A stretch of 35,535 nucleotides of DNA from Clostridiaceae bacterium (lineage in GTDB: Bacteria > Bacillota > Clostridia > Clostridiales > Clostridiaceae): contig JAQXTC010000011.1 of NCBI GenBank assembly GCA_029219285.1, forward strand, positions 1 to 35,535. The letters run 5' to 3'. Position 1 is the stretch's first letter. Every line of letters begins with the position of its first letter. Shown here piece after piece: positions 35,524 to 35,535 of this stretch. The translations under genes were made by a program, and so were the position numbers. The notes under the pieces were generated by a model. That model worked only from the letters and a program-made list of their open reading frames with translations. It was not told where the DNA came from and ran no database searches.

Positions 35524-35535
35524 ACCTGGCAACGT
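35524..35535 (-). rRNA. rrf: 5S ribosomal RNA, 3' end only (partial)
   Basis: The last bases on the minus strand read ACGTTGCCAGGT, the 3' end of Firmicutes 5S rRNA (normally GTAGGACGTTGCCAGGC). Only about 12 bases lie in the window. An rRNA operon should continue beyond the right edge. Confidence 0.7.

Overview
The window is low-GC, Gram-positive chromosomal DNA from a Clostridium sensu stricto-type anaerobe. The evidence is a 2[4Fe-4S] clostridial ferredoxin, sporulation sigma factor SigH, AGGAGG-type ribosome binding sites on nearly every gene, TTG/GTG starts, a T-box, and conserved Firmicutes gene blocks. The species cannot be fixed from the sequence alone. I see no insertion sequence, prophage, integron or CRISPR array.

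Layout, most of it on the minus strand. (1) 1-11000: RNA polymerase and ribosomal block. In transcription order it runs sigH, then tRNA-Thr-tuf, then rpmG-secE-nusG-rplK-rplA, then rplJ-rplL, then rpoB-rpoC (rpoC is cut by the window edge). Strong sigma-A promoters precede sigH, tRNA-Thr, rplJ and rpoB, and a weaker one precedes rpmG. An L10 leader precedes rplJ, and two near-identical L1-type hairpins precede rplK and rplA. (2) 11074-18083: yacL, ispD, T-box-proS, cysS, mrnC, rlmB, rae1/yacP, leading into sigH. This is the classic Bacillus/Clostridium order and covers isoprenoid precursor synthesis, tRNA charging and RNA processing. (3) 18367-21257: a small Cys-containing clostridial protein on the plus strand, then convergent radA-disA (DNA repair and c-di-AMP synthesis). 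(4) 21258-23081: a gene-poor patch with a decayed reading frame and a 53-codon ORF, then convergent glutaredoxin and trxB. (5) 23187-27670: the ctsR-mcsA-mcsB-clpC stress operon with a CtsR operator. The McsB here has lost most of its recognisable active-site residues. (6) 27831-29011: a degenerate metallo-beta-lactamase-fold protein (plus strand), ferredoxin, and a small HMA-fold protein without its CxxC. (7) 29027-31923: tmk-darA-holB-ricT, with a c-di-AMP receptor gene in the same window as disA. (8) 32064-35238, plus strand: an M20 peptidase-like protein with altered metal ligands, CorA, and an LD-carboxypeptidase. (9) 35239-35535: two inverted DnaA boxes, then (minus strand) the 3' end of a 5S rRNA followed by tRNA-Phe and tRNA-Cys.

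The most unusual point is the likely McsB pseudokinase inside an otherwise intact CtsR/ClpC operon. Next come the L1-type motif duplicated before both rplK and rplA, the inverted DnaA-box pair, and two further enzyme-fold proteins with eroded metal sites (27831-28481 and 32064-33215).
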